Origin: SZUA-430 sp031413635
GTDB taxonomy: Bacteria > Pseudomonadota > Alphaproteobacteria > Micropepsales > Micropepsaceae
Direction of reading: 5' to 3'
Assembly (NCBI GenBank): GCA_031413635.1
Contig: JANOFM010000175.1
Location: 1 to 23,690 of the forward strand
Length of the DNA stretch: 23,690 bases
Both the position numbers and the translations under genes were made by a program. Under the pieces are notes generated by a model that saw only the letters and a program-made list of their open reading frames with translations, had not been told where the DNA came from and searched no databases. This document shows positions 12,354-19,078 of this stretch, piece by piece (within the stretch, counting starts at the first letter, position 1; the number at the start of each line of letters is the position of its first letter).

Positions 12354-13041
12354 AGAGCCGCGCCAGCCGCTGCGGCGGGACACCCATGAGATAGAGCGAC
12401 AGCAACGACAAGTTCATCAGCGGACGCAACACATAGCCGTGGCGCCTGTATCTTTCCGACGATGTCGTCGCCGTCGCCGGCAGCTCGACCAGCCGCCCTT
12501 TGCCGATACGCCGTACAATGTCGACATCCTCCATGATCGGAATGTCAAGGTAGCCTACAAGCGATTCATACATCGTCCGCGACATCAGCAAGCCTTGATC
12601 GCCGTATGGCAATCCAAATCTGCGCGCGCGCCAATTGGTCAGCACTTCGACGCGCCGCGCCGCATTCGAGGCATCGTCGAGCGCAAAGGTGAAATACGCC
12701 GCCCGCAACAGATTGTTCTTGTTCTTCATGAACGGCGTAACCGTCGTACTCCAAAATGGCTCAAGCGTTGTGTCGGCGTGCAAGAACATCAACCATCGGC
12801 CCTGCGCTTCCCTCGCGCCCGCTGAAATTTGCCCGCCGCGCCCACGCGGCGCGCTCAACACGCGAGCCCCCGCTGCTTGCGCTCGGGCGACCGTGTCGTC
12901 GCCCGACCCGCCATCGACGACGATCGTCTCTACCTTCAAGACGTCGCCGACCTCTTCCAGCGAGCCCAGCGTTTCGCCAATCCGCGGCCCCGCGTTCAAC
13001 GCAGGAATGATAATGCTCAAATCGAGAGGGGTGCTTCTCAT
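12346..13041 (-). CDS. TIGR04283-type family 2 glycosyltransferase (rSAM/selenodomain-associated transferase 2)
   Basis: A 231-residue GT-A glycosyltransferase: LSIIIPALNAG near the N-terminus, VDGGSGDDTV nucleotide-binding loop, GRGGQISAGAREAQG, DXD-like LHADTTL, and the acceptor-side GLPYGDQGLLMSR with EDVDIVRRIG (ED-containing catalytic motif). A C-terminal hydrophobic stretch (NLSLLSLYLMG) suggests membrane association. The family includes the glycosyltransferase associated with arsenosugar biosynthesis. The radical-SAM partner (ArsS-like) is absent from the window, so the product is unknown. Two in-frame ATGs (13050 and 13041) are possible; 13041 places the first beta-strand at the usual distance. 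It is translated just ahead of transferase 1, with an eight-base overlap. Confidence 0.87.
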   Translation of the reverse strand: MRSTPLDLSIIIPALNAGPRIGETLGSLEEVGDVLKVETIVVDGGSGDDTVARAQAAGARVLSAPRGRGGQISAGAREAQGRWLMFLHADTTLEPFWSTTVTPFMKNKNNLLRAAYFTFALDDASNAARRVEVLTNWRARRFGLPYGDQGLLMSRTMYESLVGYLDIPIMEDVDIVRRIGKGRLVELPATATTSSERYRRHGYVLRPLMNLSLLSLYLMGVPPQRLARLYG

Positions 13042-13103
13042 GCGACTCATCTGTGCCACGCACGGCTCCGTGAGGCCAGTTGTCGAGGTCGCCCCGGAAC
13101 GGC

Positions 13104-13144
13104 TTGTTATTTCAACCAAGAAGTATTATCTAGTTAACACTAGA
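13104..13144 (+). promoter_or_regulatory. Putative promoter with overlapping 6-bp palindrome
   Basis: TTGTTA (13104-13109) and TATCTA (13127-13132) are 17 bases apart, a fair sigma70-like pair for the small membrane protein gene. A perfect palindrome, TCTAGT-TAAC-ACTAGA (13129-13144), overlaps the -10 end and the start region, the position of a repressor operator. No regulator gene adjoins it. Read by eye only. Confidence 0.4.
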
Positions 13145-13171
13145 CACAGGAAATGAAGAGGGAGCAGAGCA

Positions 13172-13414
13172 ATGGGCGACCTTTTGGGGGGCTTGATCGC
13201 GCTTTTTGTGGCGCTTCTGCTGATACCCGTCATCCTTCTCGTGGTGTTTATAGCGCTCGCCGCAACGGTTGGCGGTTTGATGATCGGAATTGCGGCTGCG
13301 GCGATCGGCATCGCACTCCATCTCTTTTTTTGGGCCCTGCCGTTCATGCTGGTCTTCGGCTTGATCTGGCTTGTGTTTCGCCCCTCGCCCCGCCGTCAGA
13401 TCGCACGCCACTAG
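13172..13414 (+). CDS. Small hydrophobic membrane protein
   Basis: An 80-residue protein that is almost entirely hydrophobic from residue 4 to 69 (probably two or three membrane segments: about 5-30, 33-50, 51-69), ending in a basic tail (RPSPRRQIARH) likely to stay in the cytoplasm. The reading frame is supported by a good ribosome site (AGAGGGAG, 13157-13164, seven bases before ATG) and a plausible promoter upstream. I do not recognise a family, and the glycine/alanine-rich composition gives no function. It lies divergent to the transferase pair and 55 bases before the aldolase gene, with which it could be cotranscribed. Confidence 0.7.
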   Translation: MGDLLGGLIALFVALLLIPVILLVVFIALAATVGGLMIGIAAAAIGIALHLFFWALPFMLVFGLIWLVFRPSPRRQIARH

Positions 13415-13442
13415 GGTCTTTCATTCTGATTGCGCATAGTTA

Positions 13443-13467
13443 GGGTGTCCCGCGAAACGGGGCGCCC
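13443..13467 (+). other. Hairpin covering the ribosome site of the aldolase gene
   Basis: The 10-position stem 13443-13452 / 13458-13467 is fully paired, two of the pairs being T-G, with a CGAAA loop. It ends two bases before the ATG at 13470 and includes the only Shine-Dalgarno-like stretch (GGGGCG). No T-run follows. It may terminate the preceding small gene weakly or restrict translation of the aldolase. Confidence 0.5.
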
Positions 13468-13469
13468 GA

Positions 13470-14507
13470 ATGAATTTCATGAGCGACAATGCCGCTGGCG
13501 CGGCGCCGGAAGTGTTGGCCGCGCTCGCGCGAGCAAACGACGGCACGGCGGCCAGCTACGGCGCCGACGAAATCACCGCGCGGCTGACAGAAAAACTCTC
13601 GACGCTTTTTGAGAAAGACGTTGCGGTCTTCCCGGTTGCAACCGGCACGGCGGCAAACTCGCTGGCTTTGGCGACGCTGACGCCGCACTACGGCGCCGTG
13701 CTGTGTCACGACGGCGCGCATATCTACGAAGACGAATGCGGTGCGCCCGAGTTTTACTCCGGCGGCGCAAAGCTGGTGCCGATCGCGGGTGCGCACGGCA
13801 AGCTGATGCCGTCCTCGATCGCGGCCACACTGGCGCATTTTCAGCGCGGCTTCGTGCATCACGTACAGCCCGCCGTGATTTCGCTGACACAGGCAACCGA
13901 GCGCGGCACCAGCTACACGCCGGCCGAAGTCGCAGCAATCGCAAGTGTCGCCAAGAAAGACGGCATGTCGATGCACATGGACGGAGCTCGCTTTGCCAAT
14001 GCTCTGGCTTTCTTGAAATGCACGCCGGCGCAAGTGACCTGGAAAGCCGGCGTCGACGCAATGTCGTTCGGCGTAACGAAGAACGGGGCGCTCGCGGCGG
14101 AAGCCGTCATCTTCTTCGATCCCAAGCGCGCGGCGGACCTCGACTATCGCCGCAAGCGCGGCGGCCACTTGTTCTCCAAAATGCGCTTTCTGTCGGCTCA
14201 AATCGAAGCGATGCTTGACGACGGCCTGTGGCTGCGCCTCGCCGGACACGCCAACGACATGGCACAGCGCCTGGGCTCGGGCCTCGCGCATCTCCCTGGA
14301 TTCGCGCTTGAACATCCGGTGGAAGCCAACGAAGTGTTCGCACGCCTCCCCTCGCGCACTGCGATGGCAGCACTGATCGCGGCCGGTGGAAAATTCTATC
14401 CCTGGGGCCCGGTCACGGACTACCCACTGATCCGCCTCGTCTGCTCGTTCGCGACGCGCGAGGCTGAAGTCGAACAATTCCTCGTCGCCGCCAAACGAAC
14501 GGCCTAA
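13470..14507 (+). CDS. Threonine aldolase family PLP enzyme (low-specificity L-threonine aldolase type)
   Basis: A 345-residue fold-type I PLP enzyme of the beta-eliminating lyase/threonine aldolase family. It would cleave L-threonine or L-allo-threonine (and other beta-hydroxy amino acids) to glycine plus an aldehyde. Landmarks: MNFMSDNAAGAAPEVL start, VFPVATGTAANSLAL (54-68), HIYEDECGAPEF (84-95), HMDGARFANAL with Asp171 and Arg174, and Lys204 in SFGVTKNGALAAEA as the Schiff-base lysine. Length is normal. ATG 13470 gives the conserved N-terminus, though Met4 is also possible; the ribosome site is buried in a hairpin (13443-13467). It converges on the cytochrome remnant, whose alternative-frame stop overlaps its own stop codon. 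Confidence 0.9.
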   Translation: MNFMSDNAAGAAPEVLAALARANDGTAASYGADEITARLTEKLSTLFEKDVAVFPVATGTAANSLALATLTPHYGAVLCHDGAHIYEDECGAPEFYSGGAKLVPIAGAHGKLMPSSIAATLAHFQRGFVHHVQPAVISLTQATERGTSYTPAEVAAIASVAKKDGMSMHMDGARFANALAFLKCTPAQVTWKAGVDAMSFGVTKNGALAAEAVIFFDPKRAADLDYRRKRGGHLFSKMRFLSAQIEAMLDDGLWLRLAGHANDMAQRLGSGLAHLPGFALEHPVEANEVFARLPSRTAMAALIAAGGKFYPWGPVTDYPLIRLVCSFATREAEVEQFLVAAKRTA

Positions 14508-14823
14508 ATCCCGGCGAACCAGCTGTAACCCTGGCGCGCCCAAAACCCTTCGCGTAGTCGTTCGAAGCAACGCCGTACGCGAGATACATCAACCCGTTCG
14601 CCATCAACAGCCACATTGTCGCAAAATGCCAAAGGATCGCTCCACCCAGCCAACCGCCCAACGTCATCCAACTCGGAAATGAGAACGGAAATATCGGAGA
14701 GGCGTTATATGTCTGCCATCCCGACATAATCATGATCGTAACCGCAATGGCGTTCAGCCAATGCGTCACCCGCACGATCAGCGGATGAACGGCATTGCTA
14801 GCGGAGGGACCGGCGGCGGTCAT
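14504..14823 (-). pseudogene. Truncated and frameshifted cytochrome b561-type membrane protein (possible fusion scar)
   Basis: From ATG 14823 (CGGAG ribosome site about six bases upstream) the frame reads as the first part of a b561/hydrogenase-type cytochrome b: HPLIVRVTHWLNAIAVTIMI (haem-type His before helix 1), SGWQTYN, then GGAILWHFATMWLLMANGLMYLAYGVAS (helix 2 with His). At about 14548 the similarity stops. The same frame runs on over the aldolase gene as arginine-rich nonsense (to 14413). A shift of one base instead gives GFWARQGYSWFAGI and a stop at 14504-14506, overlapping the aldolase stop. Full members have four helices and about 200 residues. The tail resembles, to my eye, the C-terminus of sulfite-oxidase-like molybdoenzymes often encoded next to such cytochromes, suggesting an internal deletion. 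Non-functional as a haem electron carrier, or a reduced two-helix protein. Confidence 0.6.
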
Positions 14824-14848
14824 GGGAAACTCCGTAGGCGTAGGACAC

Positions 14849-14881
14849 ACCGGAGGCGGGGGAGAGAAACCCGCCTCCGGT
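14849..14881 (-). terminator. Strong hairpin downstream of the fasciclin gene
   Basis: A perfect 12-bp stem, 14849-14860 with 14870-14881, and a 9-base loop, 18 bases past the fasciclin stop on the minus strand. It lacks a T-tail, so it may be a weak terminator or an mRNA stabiliser between fasciclin and the cytochrome remnant. Confidence 0.55.
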
Positions 14882-14899
14882 TGGCCGAAGTTACTGGGG

Positions 14900-15454
14900 T
14901 TATTTCGGCATCAGAACGCGATCGATCGAATGGATCACGCCGTTCGACTGGATGACGTCATAGACGCTGATATTCGCAACGCCTCCGGTCGCATCTTTGA
15001 TCGTGATGTTGACCGAACCATTCATCTCGGCCGACAGCGTGCCGCCCGCGACAGTCGACAGCGAAGCTTTCCCGCCGCCCTTCTTCACCATGCTGCGAAG
15101 ATCGTTGTAGGTCAGACGCGCCGGCACGACGTGATAGGTCAGCACGCTTGTCAGGGTGCCCTTATTTTCGGGCTTCAAAAGCGTATCGACCGTCCCGGCC
15201 GGCAGTGCCGCGAACGCCGAATTTACCGGCGCGAACACCGTGAACGGGCCTTTGGTCTGCAGCGTGTCGACGAGACCTGCGGCCTTCACCGCGGCGACGA
15301 GCGTCGTGTGTTCGGCCGAATTGACGGCGTTCTCGATAATATTTTTGGTCGGATACATCGCTTGTCCGCCGACCATGACGCTGGCAAACGCCGCACCTGA
15401 AAGCAGGATCGAAGCTGCAACGGCAACCGCCGCGGTCTTACGAGCTAAAGTCAT
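14900..15454 (-). CDS. Secreted fasciclin (FAS1) domain protein
   Basis: A 184-residue protein with a Sec signal peptide (about 1-24, cleavage after AFA) and one FAS1 domain: NIIENAVNSAEHTTLVAAVKAAGL (38-61), the H1 motif FTVFAPVNSAFAALP (71-85), YHVVPARLTYNDL (107-119) and the H2 motif NGVIHSIDRVLMP at the end. FAS1 domains mediate adhesion or surface association, and in bacteria they are usually periplasmic or extracellular. The start was set at ATG 15454 (GGAG, eight bases upstream) because it begins the signal peptide; the frame extends 16 residues further. Genes of this type often accompany a cytochrome b561/molybdoenzyme pair or an ECF sigma factor; here only the cytochrome remnant follows. 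Confidence 0.93.
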   Translation of the reverse strand: MTLARKTAAVAVAASILLSGAAFASVMVGGQAMYPTKNIIENAVNSAEHTTLVAAVKAAGLVDTLQTKGPFTVFAPVNSAFAALPAGTVDTLLKPENKGTLTSVLTYHVVPARLTYNDLRSMVKKGGGKASLSTVAGGTLSAEMNGSVNITIKDATGGVANISVYDVIQSNGVIHSIDRVLMPK

Positions 15455-15764
15455 TGTGGTTCTCCAATTTTGACAAGGGTTGAGCGTTTCCGGAAAGCAC
15501 AATGCCGTCCGGATAGGTTTTCTCCCGATGAATGTCGGGTACGGCCTAGAACGTCGGAGCGGGAAGCCTCTTCCTTAGCGGGCACCGCTCTTGCTCTCGG
15601 CAGTCGAGCATTGATACGCGGGCTTCTTCGACTGGGTTTTCGGGGAACCGCATCAACCGCTCACGACGCCGTGAGGACGCACGCGTTTACGCATGGAATG
15701 TGACGAAACGGCAATTTACGAACCGCGGATGATCCAGGTAAAGCGGGCGCGCGTAGGCACGCCT
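15455..15764. other. Intergenic region upstream of the fasciclin gene
   Basis: 310 bases with no convincing gene; the only open frame (15470-15703, plus) has no ribosome site and an arginine-rich, non-protein-like composition. It must hold the fasciclin promoter on the minus strand and the end of the nucleotidase transcript, but I could not pick a clear promoter or terminator. A small perfect palindrome, CTCACG-ACGC-CGTGAG, lies at 15660-15675. Confidence 0.4.
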
Positions 15765-17303
15765 TCACCCTGCCGGCCGCGCCCGCGCTACCATGATCCG
15801 CCCGTCGAGAACTGGCGCCACGGTGCCTTTGGCCTTGATGGCATCGGCCACTATGTTGCTGACCAAATCGGCGTCCGTTGTTCCAATCAGAACTTTCGCC
15901 GACTTGAGTGCCGCGTACCCGTCGCCGCCCCCCGCCAAGTAGTCGTTGGTCACCAATCGATACTTCCGCGCCGACTGCACGGCCGTCCCGCCAATCGACA
16001 GTGAGACCACGCGCCGCCCCTTGGGCCGGGTAAGGTCGGCTCTAACCCGCATGCCGGAGATTTGTGGAAAGCGCCCGACTTCGTTTTCGGCGCCGGTGAA
16101 GCCTTGCTCAAGCGCTTCCTTCAACACCGCGCCGCTGACCTCCAACACAATCGCTTTGTTGAGGAACGGAAGCTCGGTCAGAATGTCTTTGCGCGAGAGT
16201 TGGCTGCCCGCCGGATAGACCTTCCCGCCGCGAAACCCGCCTCCGTTGATCAACGTTACGTCCGACTTCGTGCCTTCGCGCAAGGCATCGGCGAACAAAT
16301 TGCCGATCGCCGCCTCCCCGCCGCGCACCGTCGCATTGCGGCTGTCGAGTTCGCTTGTCGTGCGCCCGATCGGCTGGCCGATCTCCCGATCGAGCTTGGC
16401 GTCGTACGTCGCGACACGCGCCGCCACTTCGGCGTCGGGCGCGACATCGGCCGTATCGATGAAGCGAAAATGCGGCCACCAGCGCACCTTTCGTTTGCCG
16501 TCGCCTTTGTCCTCGATGCGCACGGATAGATCGACCGCAACGACGGCCATACCGTCCTCGCCCGCTTCCACGATCGCCGTCTTCTCGTTGAAGTTCATGT
16601 AGAGGTCGTGATCGTGACCCGACAAGATCACGTCGGCGAGACCGGAATCGAACAGCTGTTGGTCGAGCGCGCGCCCCGCATGCGGAACCAGCACGACCAA
16701 ATCCGCGCCCGCTTTACGCAAGCGTGCGGCTTCGCGTGTCGCAACCTCAAGACTGTCTGAGAACTGTAGCCGGCCGGGGCGCGAAGTGTTCGCCGAATCG
16801 TCTGCCGTCAAACCGATAATGCCGACCTTCACAGGCCCGAATGCGACGATCTGCGAATCCGCGATGCCCGCGATCGACCTGCCGCCAGTGTCTCGCAGAT
16901 TCGCCGCCAACTTCGTTGCTTTGAGTTCGCTCATGTGCTGCACAAACACGTCGGCCCCGAAATCGAATTCGTGATTGCCGGGTACGAACACATCGAGCGG
17001 CGTCATATTGAACAGATCGACGATATGCGCGCCCTTGTCGAACCCCGACATCAGCGACGGCGAGATCATGTCCCCGGCATGCACGATGAGTACATTTTCG
17101 TGCCGTGCTTTCTCGGCTTTCAGAGCCGCCGCAATCCGCGCCATCCCGCCGCGCCCGGCTTCTTCCGTCATCTTGTAGACGTCGCTGACGAGCACCAGCG
17201 AGAGCCGCGTCTCCCCGGCCTGCGGCGCCGTCGCAATCGTATCTCGCGGCGAAACGCAAGCCGTCGCAAACACAAGGGCGAATACGATCGCAAGTGGCTT
17301 CAT
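15765..17303 (-). CDS. Exported metallophosphatase/5'-nucleotidase family protein (UshA-like)
   Basis: A 512-residue periplasmic or membrane-anchored phosphohydrolase. The N-terminus (MKPLAIVFALVFATAC) is a signal peptide that could be lipidated at Cys16, though the lipobox is weak. The metallophosphoesterase domain has Asp41 (SDVYKM), Asp78 (HAGDMISPS), PGNHEFDFG (Asn110, His111), His208 and SGHDHD (His230, His232). The C-terminal substrate domain has LINGGGFRGG and NDYLAGGGDGYAAL. Such enzymes dephosphorylate extracellular nucleotides or UDP-sugars. The first metal motif is D-V-Y instead of the common D-x-H. I set the start at ATG 17303 because the signal peptide begins there; the frame stays open to 17801 but that part overlaps the transposase gene. 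AAGGA nine bases upstream supports this. Confidence 0.92.
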   Translation of the reverse strand: MKPLAIVFALVFATACVSPRDTIATAPQAGETRLSLVLVSDVYKMTEEAGRGGMARIAAALKAEKARHENVLIVHAGDMISPSLMSGFDKGAHIVDLFNMTPLDVFVPGNHEFDFGADVFVQHMSELKATKLAANLRDTGGRSIAGIADSQIVAFGPVKVGIIGLTADDSANTSRPGRLQFSDSLEVATREAARLRKAGADLVVLVPHAGRALDQQLFDSGLADVILSGHDHDLYMNFNEKTAIVEAGEDGMAVVAVDLSVRIEDKGDGKRKVRWWPHFRFIDTADVAPDAEVAARVATYDAKLDREIGQPIGRTTSELDSRNATVRGGEAAIGNLFADALREGTKSDVTLINGGGFRGGKVYPAGSQLSRKDILTELPFLNKAIVLEVSGAVLKEALEQGFTGAENEVGRFPQISGMRVRADLTRPKGRRVVSLSIGGTAVQSARKYRLVTNDYLAGGGDGYAALKSAKVLIGTTDADLVSNIVADAIKAKGTVAPVLDGRIMVARARPAG

Positions 17304-17471
17304 GCGGAATAATCCTTCGAGGCTATACGGCGGCGCGGGTTCCGGTACGCCATTTGCCTTGTGAGCCCTACCTCTTCGGGTCGTCAAGGCGCGAACAACG
17401 GCACAGAGTCGCCAGGTTGCGGGGACACGACCGTGTTTGACGCAGGGCGGATGACGTTCTAGCATGCGGTT

Positions 17472-18143
17472 ATGGCACGATTGGCAAGAGCAGTGGCGCC
17501 CGGCGCGCCTCATCATGTGCTGCAACGCGGCAACCGCGGTCAGCGCATTTTCGCGTCTGACGCGGACTACAAGGAGTATCTCGAACTCCTGTCCGAGGGA
17601 TGCGCAGACGCGAAGGTAGATCTGCTCGCCTATTGCCTCCTGCCGAACCAGGTGCACCTCATTTTGTTGCCGCACGATGCCGACGGTTTGCGCGCGGCCT
17701 TGGGCGAAGCGCATCGCCGCTTCACCCGCGCGGTGAACCGGCGCCGCTCTCGCGAGGGCGGCCTTTTTCGCGGCCGCTTCGCGTCGTTTCCGATGGATCA
17801 AAAATCATTGCCGCTGTGTGCCCGCTACGTCGAACAGGCACCGGTGCGCGCCCGCATCGCCGCCCGCGCGCACGATTGGCGTTGGTCGAGCGCCAAGGCG
17901 CATGTGAAGGGAAAACGCGACGCTCTCGTCGAAATCAAAGCGGTGCTCGATCTTGTCGACGATTGGCGCAAGCTCCTGGTGCAACCTCTGGCCGCAGCCG
18001 AGCTCAAATCGGTTGGCGCCTGCGAACGCACGGGACGTCCGCTTGGGCCTCCCGCATTCGTCCAACGGCTTGAGAAGAAACTCGGTCGCACCCTCGCGCG
18101 CCAAAAACCGGGTCCCAAACCGAAACGTCGCGTCAAACGCTAA
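17472..18143 (+). CDS. REP-associated tyrosine transposase-like protein (RAYT, Y1/HUH fold)
   Basis: A 223-residue protein of the Y1 transposase (IS200-like) superfamily, RAYT branch. It opens with MARLARAVAPGAPHHVLQRGNRGQRIF, the conserved RAYT start. It has the core NQVHLILLP (59-67), LFRGRF (98-103), the catalytic Tyr119 in RYVEQAPVRA, HDWRWSSAKAH (134-144), and the typical C-terminal TGRPLGP and KPGPKPKR. RAYTs nick and mobilise REP palindromes. No terminal hairpins of its own were recognised, though a short palindrome (ACACG-AC-CGTGT, 17425-17436) lies in its leader. The HUH motif, normally H-x-H, reads Gln60-Val-His62, so catalysis may be impaired. No ribosome site is evident. It converges with the hydrolase, eight bases away. 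Confidence 0.9.
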   Translation: MARLARAVAPGAPHHVLQRGNRGQRIFASDADYKEYLELLSEGCADAKVDLLAYCLLPNQVHLILLPHDADGLRAALGEAHRRFTRAVNRRRSREGGLFRGRFASFPMDQKSLPLCARYVEQAPVRARIAARAHDWRWSSAKAHVKGKRDALVEIKAVLDLVDDWRKLLVQPLAAAELKSVGACERTGRPLGPPAFVQRLEKKLGRTLARQKPGPKPKRRVKR

Positions 18144-18151
18144 CGAGAAAT

Positions 18152-19078
18152 CTACTGCGCTGCGCGCCGCATCGTCACTTCGGGCGTCCGCGCCTTGATG
18201 AACGCAGCAGCGCGCGTGATCGAGACCTTCGACTCCGACAATTCCGGCAAGCCTTGGAAAAGGTGCGGCATGCTCTCATAGACTTCGACATTGACGTTCA
18301 CGTTTGCCGCCGCCGCGCGCTCGCCCAATCGGCTGGCGTCGTCTTTCAGCACCTCCGCGCTGCCGGCATGGATCATCATCGGCGGCAATCCGCGGAAGTC
18401 GCCATAGATGGGAGAGGCGAAAGCCTCCGCAGGCGAAGCACCCTTGAGATAGTGCCGCGCGCAGGTCGAGAGCAGTTCCCAACTCAGCGCGTCGTCGGAA
18501 GATCTGTTCTTCAGCATCGACCAGCCGGACAGCGTCATGTCCGCCCATGGCGAAAAACACACGGCAGCCGCCGGAAGTGGCAGGCCCGCGTTGCGCAGCG
18601 CCAACAAAGTCGAAATCGCCAGCCCGCCGCCCGACCCATCGCCCGCGAAAATGATATTGCTCGGGGTAATTCCCTGCGTCAGCAACCAGCGATAGGCATC
18701 CGCCGCATCGCGCAGCGCTGCTGGATAGGGGAATTCAGGTGCCAAACGATATTGCGGAACTAGCGCCCGCGCGCTGGCCGCATGCGCCAGCCGCGAAACC
18801 AGCGGCCGGTGAGTTTCCGGCGATCCGGCGATAAAGCCGCCGCCATGGAAATAAAGAATAACGCGCCGTCCGGTTGCCGATTCCGGCACAACCCATTCGC
18901 CGCGAATGGCGCTGATCAAAACCGGTTGGACATCGACGCCTTTGATCGGCCCGCCAAAACCAACCCAGAATTGTTGCACGAATTCGCGCAACTCCTCGAC
19001 GGTGGCGGAAGGGTCGAATGGCTCATGCCGCCGCACCAAGGTCGGTCGACGGTTAAATGTACGCTGCCAATTCATCAT
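18152..19078 (-). CDS. HSL-family alpha/beta hydrolase (esterase/lipase-like) with altered nucleophile motif
   Basis: A 308-residue cytoplasmic hydrolase of the hormone-sensitive-lipase family. The oxyanion motif YFHGGGFIAGSPETHR (76-91), VPQYRLAPEFPYPAALRDA (107-125) and FSPWADMT (175-182) are canonical. The nucleophile elbow, normally GDSAGG, reads G146-D147-G148-S149-G150-G151: Gly occupies the usual serine position and Ser is one residue later. The usual catalytic acid ('DPLxDD') is Glu242 followed by VLKDD, and His272 is in place (MPHLFQG). It could use Ser149 with a shifted elbow or be a non-hydrolytic relative. I chose ATG 19078 (MMNWQRTF); Met2 is equally possible, and the frame extends upstream without family similarity. 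Substrate unknown. Confidence 0.85.
   Translation of the reverse strand: MMNWQRTFNRRPTLVRRHEPFDPSATVEELREFVQQFWVGFGGPIKGVDVQPVLISAIRGEWVVPESATGRRVILYFHGGGFIAGSPETHRPLVSRLAHAASARALVPQYRLAPEFPYPAALRDAADAYRWLLTQGITPSNIIFAGDGSGGGLAISTLLALRNAGLPLPAAAVCFSPWADMTLSGWSMLKNRSSDDALSWELLSTCARHYLKGASPAEAFASPIYGDFRGLPPMMIHAGSAEVLKDDASRLGERAAAANVNVNVEVYESMPHLFQGLPELSESKVSITRAAAFIKARTPEVTMRRAAQ

Noticed and set aside
15470..15703. A 77-residue plus-strand frame in the gap upstream of fasciclin
   Set aside because: No ribosome site, arginine-rich non-protein-like composition, and it overlaps the fasciclin leader antisense.
17304..17801. N-terminal extension of the 5'-nucleotidase to 17801
   Set aside because: It would overlap the RAYT gene antisense and place a signal peptide in the middle of the protein; ATG 17303 starts the signal peptide and has a ribosome site.
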